Assembly: GCF_932526225.1 (NCBI RefSeq)
Contig: NC_064045.1
Span: forward strand, 7,176,998 to 7,240,997
Direction: 5' to 3'
DNA: 64,000 bases
Source: Nematostella vectensis
Lineage: Eukaryota; Cnidaria; Anthozoa; Actiniaria; Edwardsiidae
A model generated the notes under the pieces. The model was not told the origin of the DNA, did no database searches, and was given only the letters and a program-made list of their open reading frames with translations. Position numbers and translations under genes: made by a program. Of this stretch, positions 1-10,775 are shown piece after piece; within the stretch, counting starts at the first letter, position 1, and every line of letters starts with the position of its first letter.

Positions 1-3000
1 AGAGGGATGGGTACCTTGCTGGGGAAGAGGGATGGATACCTTGCTGGGGAAGAGGGATGGGTGCCTTGCTGGGGAAGAGGGATGGATACCTTGCTGGGGA
101 AGATGGATGGGTACCTTGCTGGGGAAGAGGGATGGGTGCCTTGCTGGGGAAGAGGGATGGGTATCTGCTGGGTAAGGGGGGTGGGTACCTTGTTGGAGAA
201 GAGGGATGGGTACCTTGCTGGGGAAGAGGGATGGGTGCCTTGCTGGGAAAGAGGGATGGGTACCTTGCTGGGGAAGAGGGATGGGTACCTTGCTGGGGAA
301 GAGGGATGGGTGCCTTGCTGGAAAAGAGAGATGGGTACCTTGCTGGGGAAGAGGGATGGGTGCCTTGCTGGAGAAGAGGGATGGGTGCCTTGCTGGAGAA
401 GAGGGATGGGTGCCTTGCTGGGGAAGAGGGATGGGTGCCTTGCTGGGGAAGAGGGATGGGTACCTTGCTGGAGAAGAGGGATGGGTACCTTGCTGGAAAA
501 GAGAGATGGATACCTTGCTGGGGAAGAGAGATGGGATACCTTGCTGGGGAAGAGGGATGGGTGCCTTGCTGGAGAAGAGGGATGGGTGCCTTGCTGGGGA
601 AGAGGGATGGGTGCCTTGCTGGGGAAGAGGGATGGGTACCTTGCTGGAGAAGAGGGATGGGTACCTTGCTGGAGAAGAGGGATGGGTACCTTGCTGGGGA
701 AGAGAGATGGGTACCTTGCTGGAGAAGAGGGATGGGTACCTTGCTGGGGAAGAGGGATGGGTACCTTGCTGGAGAAGAGGGATGGGTACCTTGCTGGAGA
801 AGAGAGATGGGTACCTTGCTGGGGAAGAGGGATGGGTACCTTGCTGGGGAAGAGGGATGGGTACCTTGCTGGGGAAGAGGGATGGGTGCCTTGCTGGAGA
901 AGAGAGATGGGTACCTTGCTGGAGAAGAGGGATGGGTACCTTGCTGGGGAAGAGGGATGGGTGCCTTGCTGGAGAAGAGGGATGGGTATCTGCTGGGAAA
1001 GGGGGGTGGGTACCTTGCTGGAGAAGAGGGATGGGTACCTTGCTGGGGAAGAGGGATGGGTACCTTGCTGGAGAAGAGGGATGGGTACCTTGCTGGAGAA
1101 GAGAGATGGGTACCTTGCTGGAGAAGAGGGATGGGTACCTTGCTGGGGAAGAGGGATGGGTACCTTGCTGGGGAAGAGGGATGGGTACCTTGCTGGGGAA
1201 GAGGGATGGGTACCTTGCTGGGGAAGAGGGATGGGTACCTTGCTGGGGAAGAGGGATGGGTACCTTGCTGGGGAAGAGGGATGGGTGCCTTGCTGGAAAA
1301 GAGGGATGGGTACCTTGCTGGGGAAGAGGGATGGGTACCTTGCTGGGGAAGAGGGATGGGTGCCTTGCTGGAAAAGAGGGATGGGTACCTTGCTGGGGAA
1401 GAGGGATGGGTACCTTGCTGGAGAAGAGGGATGGGTACCTTGCTGGGGAAGAGGGATGGGTACCTTGCTGGGGAAGAGGGATGGATACCTTGCTGGGGAA
1501 GAGGGATGGGTACCTTGCTGGGGAAGAGAGATGGGTACCTTGCTGGGGAAGAGGGATGGGTACCTTGCTGGGGAAGAGGGATGGGTATCTTGCTGGGGAA
1601 GAGGGATGGGTACCTTGCTGGGGAAGAGGGATGGGTACCTTGCTGGGGGAGAGGGATGGGTACCTTGCTGGGGAAGAGGGATGGGTGCCTTGCTGGAAAA
1701 GAGGGATGGGTGCCTTGCTGGGGAAGAGGGATGGGTACCTTGCTAGGGAAGAGGGATGGGTACCTTGCTGGGGAAGAGGGATGGGTGCCTTGCTGGAGAA
1801 GAGGGATGGGTACCTTGCTGGGGAAGAGGGATGGGTACCTTGCTGGAGAAGAGGGATGGGTACCTTGCTGGGGAAGAGGGATGGGTACCTTGCTGGAGAA
1901 GAGGGATGGGTACCTTGCTGGAGAAGAGAGATGGGTACCTTGCTGGGGAAGAGGGATGGGTACCTTGCTGGGGAAGAGGGATGGGTACCTTGCTGGGGAA
2001 GAGGGATGGGTGCCTTGCTGGAGAAGAGAGATGGGTACCTTGCTGGAGAAGAGGGATGGGTACCTTGCTGGGGAAGAGGGATGGGTGCCTTGCTGGAGAA
2101 GAGGGATGGGTATCTGCTGGGAAAGGGGGGTGGGTACCTTGCTGGAGAAGAGGGATGGGTACCTTGCTGGGGAAGAGGGATGGGTACCTTGCTGGAGAAG
2201 AGGGATGGGTACCTTGCTGGAGAAGAGAGATGGGTACCTTGCTGGAGAAGAGGGATGGGTACCTTGCTGGGGAAGAGGGATGGGTACCTTGCTGGGGAAG
2301 AGGGATGGGTACCTTGCTGGGGAAGAGGGATGGGTACCTTGCTGGGGAAGAGGGATGGGTACCTTGCTGGGGAAGAGGGATGGGTACCTTGCTGGGGAAG
2401 AGGGATGGGTGCCTTGCTGGAAAAGAGGGATGGGTACCTTGCTGGGGAAGAGGGATGGGTACCTTGCTGGGGAAGAGGGATGGGTGCCTTGCTGGAAAAG
2501 AGGGATGGGTACCTTGCTGGGGAAGAGGGATGGGTACCTTGCTGGAGAAGAGGGATGGGTACCTTGCTGGGGAAGAGGGATGGGTACCTTGCTGGGGAAG
2601 AGGGATGGATACCTTGCTGGGGAAGAGGGATGGGTACCTTGCTGGGGAAGAGAGATGGGTACCTTGCTGGGGAAGAGGGATGGGTACCTTGCTGGGGAAG
2701 AGGGATGGGTACCTTGCTGGGGAAGAGGGATGGGTACCTTGCTGGGGAAGAGGGATGGGTACCTTGCTGGGGGAGAGGGATGGGTACCTTGCTGGGGAAG
2801 AGGGATGGGTGCCTTGCTGGAAAAGAGGGATGGGTGCCTTGCTGGGGAAGAGGGATGGGTACCTTGCTAGGGAAGAGGGATGGGTACCTTGCTGGGGAAG
2901 AGGGATGGGTGCCTTGCTGGGGAAGAGGGATGGGTACCTTGCTGGGGAAGAGGGATGGGTACCTTGCTGGGGAAGAGGGATGGGTACCTTGCTGGGGAAG

Positions 3001-3125
3001 AGGGATGGGTACCTTGCTGGGGAAGAGGGATGGGTACCTTGCTGGGGAAGAGGGATGGGTACCTTGCTGGGGAAGAGGGATGGGCGCCTTGCTGGAGAAG
3101 TGGGATGGGTACCTTGCTAGAGAGG
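1..3125. repeat. 25-bp minisatellite, about 125 copies
   Basis: Head-to-tail units of 25 bp containing GGGATGGGTACCTTGCTGG, with variants at two main sites (TACC/TGCC and GGGGAA/GGAGAA/GGAAAA). Because 25 is not a multiple of 3, all three plus frames stay open for long stretches; these are repeat translations, not genes. A marked variant unit and a TAG-creating variant each recur 1124 bp apart, so a block of about 45 units was itself duplicated. Each unit has three G runs on the plus strand. The array continues past the left edge, fades out at 3126-3210 in degraded units, and lies in intron 2 of the minus-strand transferase gene. Confidence 0.97.
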
Positions 3126-3292
3126 AGGGATAGATTCCTTGGTGGAGAGTTGGAGATCAATTCCTTGGTGGAGAGGGGGGGTCAATTCCTTGGTGGAGAG
3201 GCGGGGATATGTTTTTTTACAGACAATATTCAACATTTCTGTCTCAAGGAGGGAAAGGAGAACTGTGCCCCCTGATACATCACTGATATTAC

Positions 3293-4289
3293 CTTGTCAA
3301 GATACTGGAATAGCTCCTCAACTTTCTCATCATATCTCTGCTGATTTGGTGCTAGGCCAGCAACATACACTCCAAAATTGATTTTTCTGTCAATTATAAA
3401 AGGGAACAAATCATGTAGTTTTCGATAGGTACTAACAATAAAAAAATAAAATAGTTCTTGGTATGGTTTGGAACAATTAAACCATAGCTGTAGCAGACCA
3501 TAAATGGGGAACCAATGTTGATATTTTTAAGGACCACCTCTCCAGGGCTGTAACCAGGGGGGGAGGGGTTCAGTTGTTTGGAAGAACCCCCCTCAACTGG
3601 AAGGACATATCTAAAAAAGTATAACAACAGCAGTGTAGCCAGGTTTTTTAACAGGAGGGGGCCAAAGAGGCTTTTTCAAGGCAAATTTCTCCTGTGTTTT
3701 AGATGTCTCATACATTTACTGTATTTTTGGCTGCTAGAGGGGAAAGCCGGGCCCCCTGACCCACCCCCCTGACAACGCCCCTGAAAAAACATAAAGTAAG
3801 ATCTTACCCGACCCAGGCATTAATATCCTCCATCTTATCCTGTAGGTCAGACGGGCGGAGGTCAATGCTTCTCTGTTCTTTAGTGGGACAGAACGCATTA
3901 AACTCTGAGTTCAACATCCGCATTATTTCTACCGAATCGTTATTCACAGCCGTACCGGTCTTTTTATCCCAGAGAAGGGGCACAGAGATTTTACCCTTGA
4001 AATTTGGATCGGCTTTCAGGTAGACTTCTTTAAGCCCCGAGAAACCGTTTACTTCGTCTGCAGTGCAGCTATCCTTTTCAGGGCTAAATTTCCATGTCTC
4101 GTTGGGTAGTTTGAAGGGATCTGTGAAGTTTATGGAGATTACTGTCTCTAGACCCTTCAATTTCCACACGGTAAAAGGGCGAGCGGCGAAGGGACACGAA
4201 TATCCGATGTAGAGATGATAGCGGTTGGCTTCGGGCGGGAAATCAGTACTTCCATCGGCCTTGATCCAGCTATTGAAACACTCAGCCAT
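3293..4289 (-). CDS. Xi-class glutathione transferase (glutathionyl-hydroquinone reductase type), 5' part
   Basis: Exon 1 is 4289-3808 (161 codons, ending WVG) and exon 2 is 3386-3293; the phases join to give WVG-KINFGVYVAGLAPNQQ and exon 2 ends at GACAAG before a GT donor. The N-terminal thioredoxin-like domain has the catalytic motif YSCPFA (Cys32), as in the ECM4/YqjG family, which reduces glutathionyl-hydroquinones with glutathione; the N-G-V-Y-x-x-G-x-A stretch is typical where the helical domain begins. A full member would be about 300 residues, so roughly the last third lies left of the window, beyond the minisatellite intron. A short upstream ORF abuts the start codon. It faces away from the 4918 gene and shares its promoter region. 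The family call rests on motifs, not a search. Confidence 0.85.
3631..3783. mobile_element. Short non-autonomous DNA transposon (MITE)
   Basis: Ends are imperfect inverted repeats beginning CAGTGTAGCCAGG and closing with GACAACGCCCCTG. The interior (CTCCTGTGTTTTAGATG, TACTGTATTTTTGGCTGCTA) matches the copy at 27694-27823. No clear target duplication is seen here. The segment lies in intron 1 of the transferase gene. Confidence 0.6.
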
Positions 4290-4420
4290 TATATTTGTAA
4301 AATAGAACAGTGCGCGTTTATTCTATGGCAGAAACCCTGTTCTAGTCTAATCGCGAGACATTTATTTACATAACTGATCTGCTCCCCGGGTCCCGTGCTT
4401 TTTGTCTGCGCATCCGCCAT
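4289..4420 (-). promoter_or_regulatory. Upstream ORF of 43 codons ending on the transferase start codon
   Basis: The ATG at 4420 lies in CAAGATGGCGGAT, a match to the TISU/YY1 initiator. The ORF runs in frame to a TAA whose last A is the first base of the transferase ATG (TAATG overlap). Either the uORF controls reinitiation on the transferase, or it is removed by splicing in the main transcript. I do not recognise the peptide. Confidence 0.4.
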
Positions 4421-4917
4421 CTTGGAAGAGCGAGAAGTTAGAGGGCCTGAGGCGGGGAAAAGAAGGAGGGGGGAGGTGGGATGGAGGTGACGCATATGTT
4501 TTTAAGCTTTTACTTTTGTAGTTGATAGAAATAGCAATAGGAATTAGGAATCATAGCGATAGAAATTATATTTAATGCCAGAGAAATTAACCGTTCTAAA
4601 CGCAATAAAGAAATAATGTAGATAAAAAAAAAAGACTAGGGCCAGTACCTTGCGGTCAAAAACCCATCCGGCTAAGCATCCTGGGGAAAATTGATCCAAA
4701 ACAAAATTCGGCCATTGTTGGTAGATTTCCCGTTCTAAAAACAAAAACAATAAACATTTTCTCGTCATGCTTTCTAAAAAGAAGGACATCATCAAGTAAA
4801 CAACAACAACAATCGTTGTCCGTATTTCTAGCGAAGTAACTATTTCCGATTATATATCCGCCCATTTCGTGAAATCCGGATTCCATGGAACCGTCGAAGT
4901 GAAAGGATAAAGTAAGT
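4421..4917. promoter_or_regulatory. Head-to-head promoter region
   Basis: Under 500 bp separates the uORF start of the minus-strand transferase from the start codon of the plus-strand gene at 4918. Both starts carry ATGGCGG (YY1/TISU-like). No TATA box is obvious, as expected for a TISU-type housekeeping promoter. Open reading frames in the span look like chance. Confidence 0.45.
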
Positions 4918-7900
4918 ATGGCGGAAAATGTGCTAGATGTTTATGCTGAATACTCAAGCTATGATGGCACTGAGAAAGGTCGCTTGAGCCTAGAGATATC
5001 TTCATGGAGGACCAAACTCGTAAGGGATTTGAAAAATGTCATTCAAAAACAGCTGAAAATCCCGAGATGCGATCAAACACTAACATACCGTGAGCAAGTT
5101 CTCTCGGACGATTCGGTGCTCCTTTCAAGTTTGTATCTGCGAGAGAAAGATGTGCTACAACTTCAATTCCTCGCAAGTGGGAAGCTGGACGAGATGAATG
5201 AGCTTATCTCCAATCTCAAAGAGTTCGCAGAGGCGATCACGGATGATTCGAAAAGACACGATGAAATTCTAACTCTAGTAGAATCCAGATGTGAATCTAC
5301 AAGCGAAGACGAAGAGGATGCAAACCCTTTGTTTCCGATGTCCAAATATGATCTTGTCCTCAGAGCACTTGAAAACTTGGCTTTCATGTACTTCATTCCT
5401 TGGAAAAGCAACCAATCGACTGCACAAAGACATTACTTTGTACAGGAGGGAGGGTTTGGCACTTTTCTTATTGTGTTTACTTTCTCACACAAAAGATACC
5501 AGATTGATTCTAACACCAGTAAACCCAAAAGGTCCTGGTACCGGTAAGTGTCTATTTCTGCATTGCACAGACAGTTCAGCCCCCTACAGGTACATAGTTA
5601 ATGATGAGCACAGAGCACCCCCCTCCCCTTCACCCCACCCCCCTCTTCATCCTGGCCACCCATGCCAGTCTTATTTGAAAAAATATGTTTCCTGATGATA
5701 TCTATGACACCCCCTCATTTTTCCTTTGTAAACCCAGGCTAGAAATTGGTAATGCATGAATTGTACTTGTGAAAGAAGAGTGGATTGGGATGGTTATCCC
5801 AAATCTCTTTAGTAATTTCCTAATTTTGGAAGATGGTATGCTCACTTGGAGTTGGTACCACAGATTGTGTGTGACTCATAACAATCATATCCTAATAATA
5901 AACAAGAACTTTGGAAAGAGGGAAATTAAGTGACTAATTACTAACCATTAATTTTGAGAGTCATGTTGATTCTGTCATTTTCATGAAACAATCAGGAATA
6001 CACCAATGCTTTAGTTCTGTTGTGATTCAGCACTGAAAATCACACATTTTTATTCTCTTGACAGGGCTACTAATGAACCATCTAACTTGGAGCGAAGACT
6101 AGCACATTATAACAATGAACAACAAATGCTAGAGATGCACTGCCTTAGCCTTCTCTGGAACTTTTCTGAGACTAGTCATGACAGGCTACATGCTATGCGC
6201 CGTGGTGCTGTGGAGAAAGTTGTTGACGCCTTGCTATTGGACCCACATATGCAAGCACCTGAAGAAGATGATTTTTGGGTGACAGTCAGTCTGAATGAGA
6301 CGGCTGTTGGGTGTCTTGTCCAGTAAGTGTAGTATTTGAGACAAGGCTTAATGAAACTGCCTTTTTTTTTATTAGATGTAGTATTTGGGCAAGGCTGAAT
6401 GAGAAAGCCATAGGGTGTCTTGTCGAGTTAGTGTGATATTAGGGCAGGGCTGATCTGATTGAGACTGTATAGGTGTGACAGGCCTGTAGCCAGCAGGGGT
6501 TCAGGAGGTTCAGAAGAACCCCCCACTCAACTGGAAGGTCTGCTCTTATTGAGGAAAATTAAGTACAACTACAAGGTAGGACAAGCTAACTAGTTGAAAA
6601 TGGTCTGCTTTATGGGTAAACCAGCCCCTCCGCTCAAAATCCTAGCTACAGACCTGTGTGGGTAAGAGTGAGTGTTGTGTTGGGGCAGGGCTGATTGAGA
6701 CAGTCATCAGGTGTCTTGACAGAAAGTGTGATATAAGGGCAGGGCTGAGTGAGACTGCCATAGGATGTTTGTCCAGTAAGGGACATTTTGTGTGAGTGAG
6801 AATGCCATAGGGTGTTTTGTTCAGTTGCAATAATGTTGGGTCAGGGCTAAGTGAGACAGCTATCAGGTGTCTTTTCGAGTGAGTGTAGTGCTACGGTAGA
6901 GCTGAATGAGTCAGCTGTTTGGTGTTTTGTCCAGTAAATGTAGGGTTGTGTCAGTGAAACTGCTGACCAAACCTACTTCTTCTGCACCAGGGAAGACTAC
7001 CCCAAAGAATTGATATTAAAAATGTCATACAGTAGGCCTCGTCCCCTTATACACTTGAAATAGTCAACTTTTCAAGTGCATATTTGTTTGAATTTTGCTG
7101 TACAAACATGCTTTAATGCTTATTTTCTTGTCTAGATATGCAGAATTCACAGGGACTCAAGAAGCCATAGCCAAGGACAGAGCAACTGTCAACAAACTCA
7201 TAACAATGGTCGAGTGCCGATTACATGACACAACAACATCATACTATTCTATGTACTCCAGTCAAATTGCTGCAAACACCCTGTTTTGCTGCGCTTCAAG
7301 TGTCAGGTCACCTATTGATCTTGTGAGAAGTGGGGTTCATGTGCGCATGATTGAGTTAACAAGGAAGCTGCTGGCCAAACAGAATGACATGGCAATAAGG
7401 TGAGTCTAGAAATCTGAGTAGGAAAACACAGGCATTTACAGAAACAGGGTAGGGGATGCAAACAATTTATTTTGGATCATACACATACAGTAGTTGATAC
7501 TGATCATTGTATTCATGTACAAGCTGTCCTTTTTCAAGTATTTTGTTGTTTCCCAGTATATCATTTTGATTACCCATTTAGCAGACCATTGCCCCTTCTG
7601 TAACTTGTCTTGCATTTCATGCAGTGTTATACAATTTAGTGTCTTTGAACCCCCTTGACTACAAGCCTGTGAGCCGCCCTTTTAAATAGAAGGTTCACTC
7701 AAATGAGAAAATTTAGTTTCTATGATTTGGGTTGATGTTATATATTGTTGCTGCACAATTTCTGTTCGCACTTAGAAAATTTATCTTTAATATTATTGCT
7801 GCATACATGACACTTACACTGTGACCTTTATGATTTCTTAGGTATTATTGTTGTATATTCCTGGGTAGAGTACTCTGCTGTCCTCTCATCAAGTTGGACT

Positions 7901-8358
7901 CAAACACCATCAAAGATATCGACAAATTGCTGGACAAATTCATGTCTTTACATAAACCCGAAGACATTTCTGCCTGGGAGGAAAAACACAACTATGTCTG
8001 GATTACAATGGTGCCTTTCATTACCCTGGCATTTGCAGGGGGGCATTCAATCAGGCTTAAATATGACACAGTACCAACTCATGCATTGCCATGGTTACCT
8101 GGTTCGCCTGCCACTCAGCGCCTGGGGTTATTCTGCTTACGTCATATGTTTGCCTCTCCTGAAAACTGTAGCCTGGTTAGGAAGGAAAAACTTCTCCCAT
8201 ATCTGGTCTGCCTGAAGCGGTATTTGGATGGCAAAGAGAGGGAAGCTTTGGATCACTGCTTAAGACTCTTTTCTCCTCATGAACCTCCTGCATTGAGTGC
8301 TATCGCCAAGGCAACATTAGCCCTTATAAGGGGCTTCCAGCCCACCTTAAAGATGTGA
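4918..8358 (+). CDS. Unrecognised protein with N-terminal ubiquitin-like domain and helical-repeat body
   Basis: Four exons join cleanly: 4918-5543, 6065-6322, 7136-7399 and 7842-8358 (phase 2 at every junction; 1665 nt, 554 residues). Donors are GTAAGT, GTAAGT and GTGAGT. Residues about 7-85 look like a ubiquitin-like fold (charged beta start, RDLKNVIQKQLKIP helix, LREKDVLQLQFL end). The remainder is Leu-rich helices with short turns, such as MHCLSLLWNFSE and QIAANTLFCCASS, suggesting armadillo/HEAT-like repeats. An acidic Ser/Glu/Asp linker lies near residues 124-138. I do not know its function; a scaffold or ubiquitin-pathway adaptor would fit the layout but is a guess. The start is supported by AAGTATGGCGG context and by the divergent gene. 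A polyadenylation signal AATAAA is at 8708-8713. Confidence 0.8.
6265..6945. repeat. Decayed tandem copies of exon 2 end plus 5' splice site
   Basis: The real exon end (CTGAATGAGACGGCTGTTGG, then GTGTCTTGTCCA and the donor GTAAGTG) is followed in the intron by about seven diverged copies near 6393, 6451, 6687, 6744, 6793, 6846 and 6902. Several keep donor-like bases: CCAGTAAGGG near 6775, CGAGTGAGTG near 6878 and CCAGTAAATG near 6933. Spacing is about 50-65 bp. A separate 178-bp insertion interrupts the array. Confidence 0.8.
6479..6656. mobile_element. MITE inserted in the splice-site array
   Basis: Ends are inverted repeats, CAGGCCTGTAGCCAG and CTAGCTACAGACCTG. The sequence GTTCAGAAGAACCCCCCACT with CAACTGGAAGG also occurs, slightly diverged, at 3560-3602, so this is a dispersed family. 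No clean target duplication is seen. Confidence 0.5.
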
Positions 8359-8997
8359 GATGTCACCATGACAACTCTGGCAGCCTTCTGCCTTGGATCA
8401 TTAAGACTTCCCTAGCTCTAAATAAGGGGGCTTACTAGATAGCATTGAGTTGTGAAAAAGAACAAACTGTGTTAAAAAAAAACAGTTTTTTTTTTCAAAG
8501 ACATATTTGTATAGGCCTCAGTTTTGACCACCATAGAATCAATTTTCAGGATATTCTTGAAAACAAATGTTGAAGATGAAAATGTTGATATATAAGAATT
8601 TTATTTACATTTATGTTGACAATTACAAAGAAAAAAGATATAATTAGAAATATTTATTGTAACAATGCATGAATTTATCCCAAACTCTACCATGTCCATA
8701 TTTTTTAAATAAAATGTCAATACTAATAAAAGATGTGAGACAAAGTTCCCCTTGATACAGTATACAAAAAATTAATAATTAAAAGCACCAAAAATAGGGA
8801 TGCAAATTGGAAAAATAAACCTGAAAGTGCAGCCAGGATTCATTATTAACCTTAAAAGGACACTCTGATTGCCTTAAAAAAAATCTTTTGTTCTGAACAG
8901 GTAAGACACTTAAAGCGTAATGTGACAAACACTGAAAAAGCAATATTAAAAGATTAGACTTTTTTAGAGTCCAAAAACTCTATTTGGCTTGATAAAT
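8359..8997. other. 3' untranslated and intergenic DNA
   Basis: AT-rich sequence after the stop codon with AATAAA at 8708-8713 and several A/T runs. No coding sequence is recognised. Confidence 0.6.
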
Positions 8998-9122
8998 CTG
9001 GGGGTTTTCATAGACACCGAAACGCCCCTCTGGGCCTCCAAGCCCCATTTTAGGCTTGGGAGGTGCGCTGGGCCCCTTTGACCCCCCCCCCCAGCCCCAT
9101 TTTAGGCTTGGGAGGTGCGCTG
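8998..9122. repeat. Left terminal inverted repeat of the 3.2-kb element
   Basis: Begins CTGGGGGTTTTCATAGACAC and contains two copies of the module with CCCCATTTTAGGCTTGGGAGG-type sequence separated by a C run. It pairs with 11880-12193 in inverse orientation. Confidence 0.85.
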
Positions 9123-9160
9123 TATGGAAAAAGTATACGCGCAGTATGGAAAAAGCCCGC

Positions 9161-9592
9161 CTAGATGCAGCGCCGGAACGGCAGCTGCATCACGGCAAGC
9201 GCCAATTCGGCGTTTTTCTGCGTTTTGTCGGGGATGTAGTAGTCGGACAGCTCAGGAGCCCGCATCGACTTCAGGGATTGTTTTGGTCGGGTCTGGTTGT
9301 AGAGTTTGAGCGCATAGTCAGTGTCGGTGAAGTTTTGCTTTGCGAGGGCCCCTCTCTCGCGACTTTGCGCTTGCCAATTGAGGATTTTTTGTCGCCGCTG
9401 TTGGTAGCGTCCATAGTCTTGTTGGTATTTCTCTAGGGCCTTGTCGTGCCTCTCCTCAGCTAAGGCAGGGCTCTCATCGTTCGACAGGAACTTGCGAGGT
9501 AGTTGCAACCAACGAATGCATTCGCGTTTAGGACGGCGCCACCAACCAAAATCGCGATGGAGGCCATTGAGTAGTGCGTGTGCTTCGCACAC
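9161..9592 (-). CDS. Unrecognised charged ORF in the 3.2-kb element
   Basis: 143 codons, rich in Gln, Arg, Lys and Glu, with a probable coiled coil in the middle (around EKYQQDYGRYQQRRQKILNW) and a C-terminal part rich in Pro and Tyr. No family is recognised. The GC-rich composition matches the element rather than the host genes. The true start is uncertain; in-frame sequence before the first Met is short. It could be a gene fragment of the element or a chance ORF in GC-rich DNA. Confidence 0.35.
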   Translation of the reverse strand: MCEAHALLNGLHRDFGWWRRPKRECIRWLQLPRKFLSNDESPALAEERHDKALEKYQQDYGRYQQRRQKILNWQAQSRERGALAKQNFTDTDYALKLYNQTRPKQSLKSMRAPELSDYYIPDKTQKNAELALAVMQLPFRRCI

Positions 9593-9639
9593 TTCACGTG
9601 CTGTGTGTACGTGAACACGAGTCTAATACATGGCCTACA

Positions 9640-9673
9640 CATGTAGTAGTGTGCCACAGTACACTACTACATG
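9640..9673. terminator. Perfect 13-bp-stem hairpin between two element ORFs
   Basis: CATGTAGTAGTGT and its exact complement ACACTACTACATG flank an 8-base loop. It covers the stop codon of the 74-codon minus-strand ORF. A role in 3'-end formation or as a structural signal is inference; it could equally be a cis element of the mobile unit. Confidence 0.35.
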
Positions 9674-9891
9674 GGCAGGATCTTCTGGTCCTCAAGGTAA
9701 CCCTTCAAAGCGACAGCACCTGCAACGGCGGCAGTCATTTTTGCGTAGTTCATGGCGTTCCCGGAGGGGTCTTTGGTGAAGTCTTCGCGCAAGACCTTGC
9801 GCCCAACCCAGCCGATACCGGCGACGAGGCCGGTTATGACTGCGGCGTCGGTGATGGTCTTTGTAATCTTGCTTTGCTGCTTCGTCGACAT
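9667..9891 (-). CDS. Small putative membrane protein of the 3.2-kb element
   Basis: 74 codons from the Met of MSTKQQSK; an in-frame Met 11 codons earlier is possible but gives a less typical N terminus. It has a basic Lys/Thr/Gln start, a first hydrophobic segment (AAVITGLVAGIGWVG), a polar middle (REDFTKDPSGNAMNY) and a second hydrophobic segment (MTAAVAGAVALKGYL), ending in a charged tail. That layout suggests a small two-helix membrane protein or membrane-active peptide. The even spacing of hydrophobic, polar and charged blocks looks like a real protein, not a chance frame. Function unknown. The downstream hairpin at 9640-9673 overlaps its stop. Confidence 0.5.
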   Translation of the reverse strand: MSTKQQSKITKTITDAAVITGLVAGIGWVGRKVLREDFTKDPSGNAMNYAKMTAAVAGAVALKGYLEDQKILPM

Positions 9892-10019
9892 ATATACGCG
9901 TGTACGTACACGTATAAGATGCACGGACGTGCGGATATGGGTGGGGCCCTCGTGTTTAAATGTCTGCTTACTCCATTGCTAACAGTCGAGATTTGCACTG
10001 TCCGGGAGCGCGAAGCGCT

Positions 10020-10775
10020 GTCGCCGGAACGGCAAGTGGTCGATCCTTGATGTCCTGTGCATAGACACGAAGTGTCGGCGGAGTCACGTCGTCGGTACCT
10101 TGTGTAGCAAGTTGATCGCTGATTAACAGCTGGTGTACGAGTGAACGCGGCAGCTAGCTCCCGCCTACGTGTGTAGAGGCCGATCAATGACACTAGAAGA
10201 CCAGCGACCCCGATAACCGAGCTAGCCGACCAAGCAGAGTTGCTTTCCGGGACTGGTGTGTGTGCCCAAGGTGTGCCAGCGCTTGCCGTTCCGGCGGCGG
10301 CATCTTCGGCGCGCGCGCGCAAGCCCTCGCGTCCCTGCGACTCGCTAGCGACCGGCGACCCAACGTGTTGCACGACACGAAGTGTCTCTTACTTCGCTCT
10401 GTTAAGTCAAGCGCCTTCCAGCTTCGACTCGTCCAGGGTGTTTAGGTCGGGTCGCGGGTGGTCCGGGGCTCGTGATTCTCTCCACTAACGCCGAAGGCGT
10501 ACGTGCAGGTTCATGAGCAGTTTTTTGATGATGCTCATCAGCAGCTTCCGCTGACCCGTTTGCCGTTCCGGCAGGCTGAGCACTAGTACTTCCTTGAGGT
10601 CCCTCCATTTGTGGTGCAACTACTTGGTTGCTGAAGAAGTGGCAAGCTTTCAAATGAACGTCTACTCTGGGATGGCAGACTCGCCAGTGTGCGTACCCTT
10701 CGGGGGGCAAACCACTGGTGGGTCCGCGACTGCTACCTCGTGTTGGCACCGCGTGTCAGCGCTTGCTGTTCCGGC
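10020..10775. repeat. Recurring GCCGTTCCGGC motif in both orientations
   Basis: Copies occur near 10023 (inverted), 10285, 10562 and 10763 (one base changed), and a further inverted copy at 9173. Two copies share a longer stretch (CAGCGCTTGC before the motif). The surrounding 10050-11050 bp is GC-rich with no ORF I can support. Confidence 0.55.

Noticed and set aside
7-3275. Open frames of up to 975 codons with a WVPCWGRGMG-type repeat
   Set aside because: They are translations of a 25-bp minisatellite that is open in all three plus frames; the array sits in an intron of a minus-strand gene.
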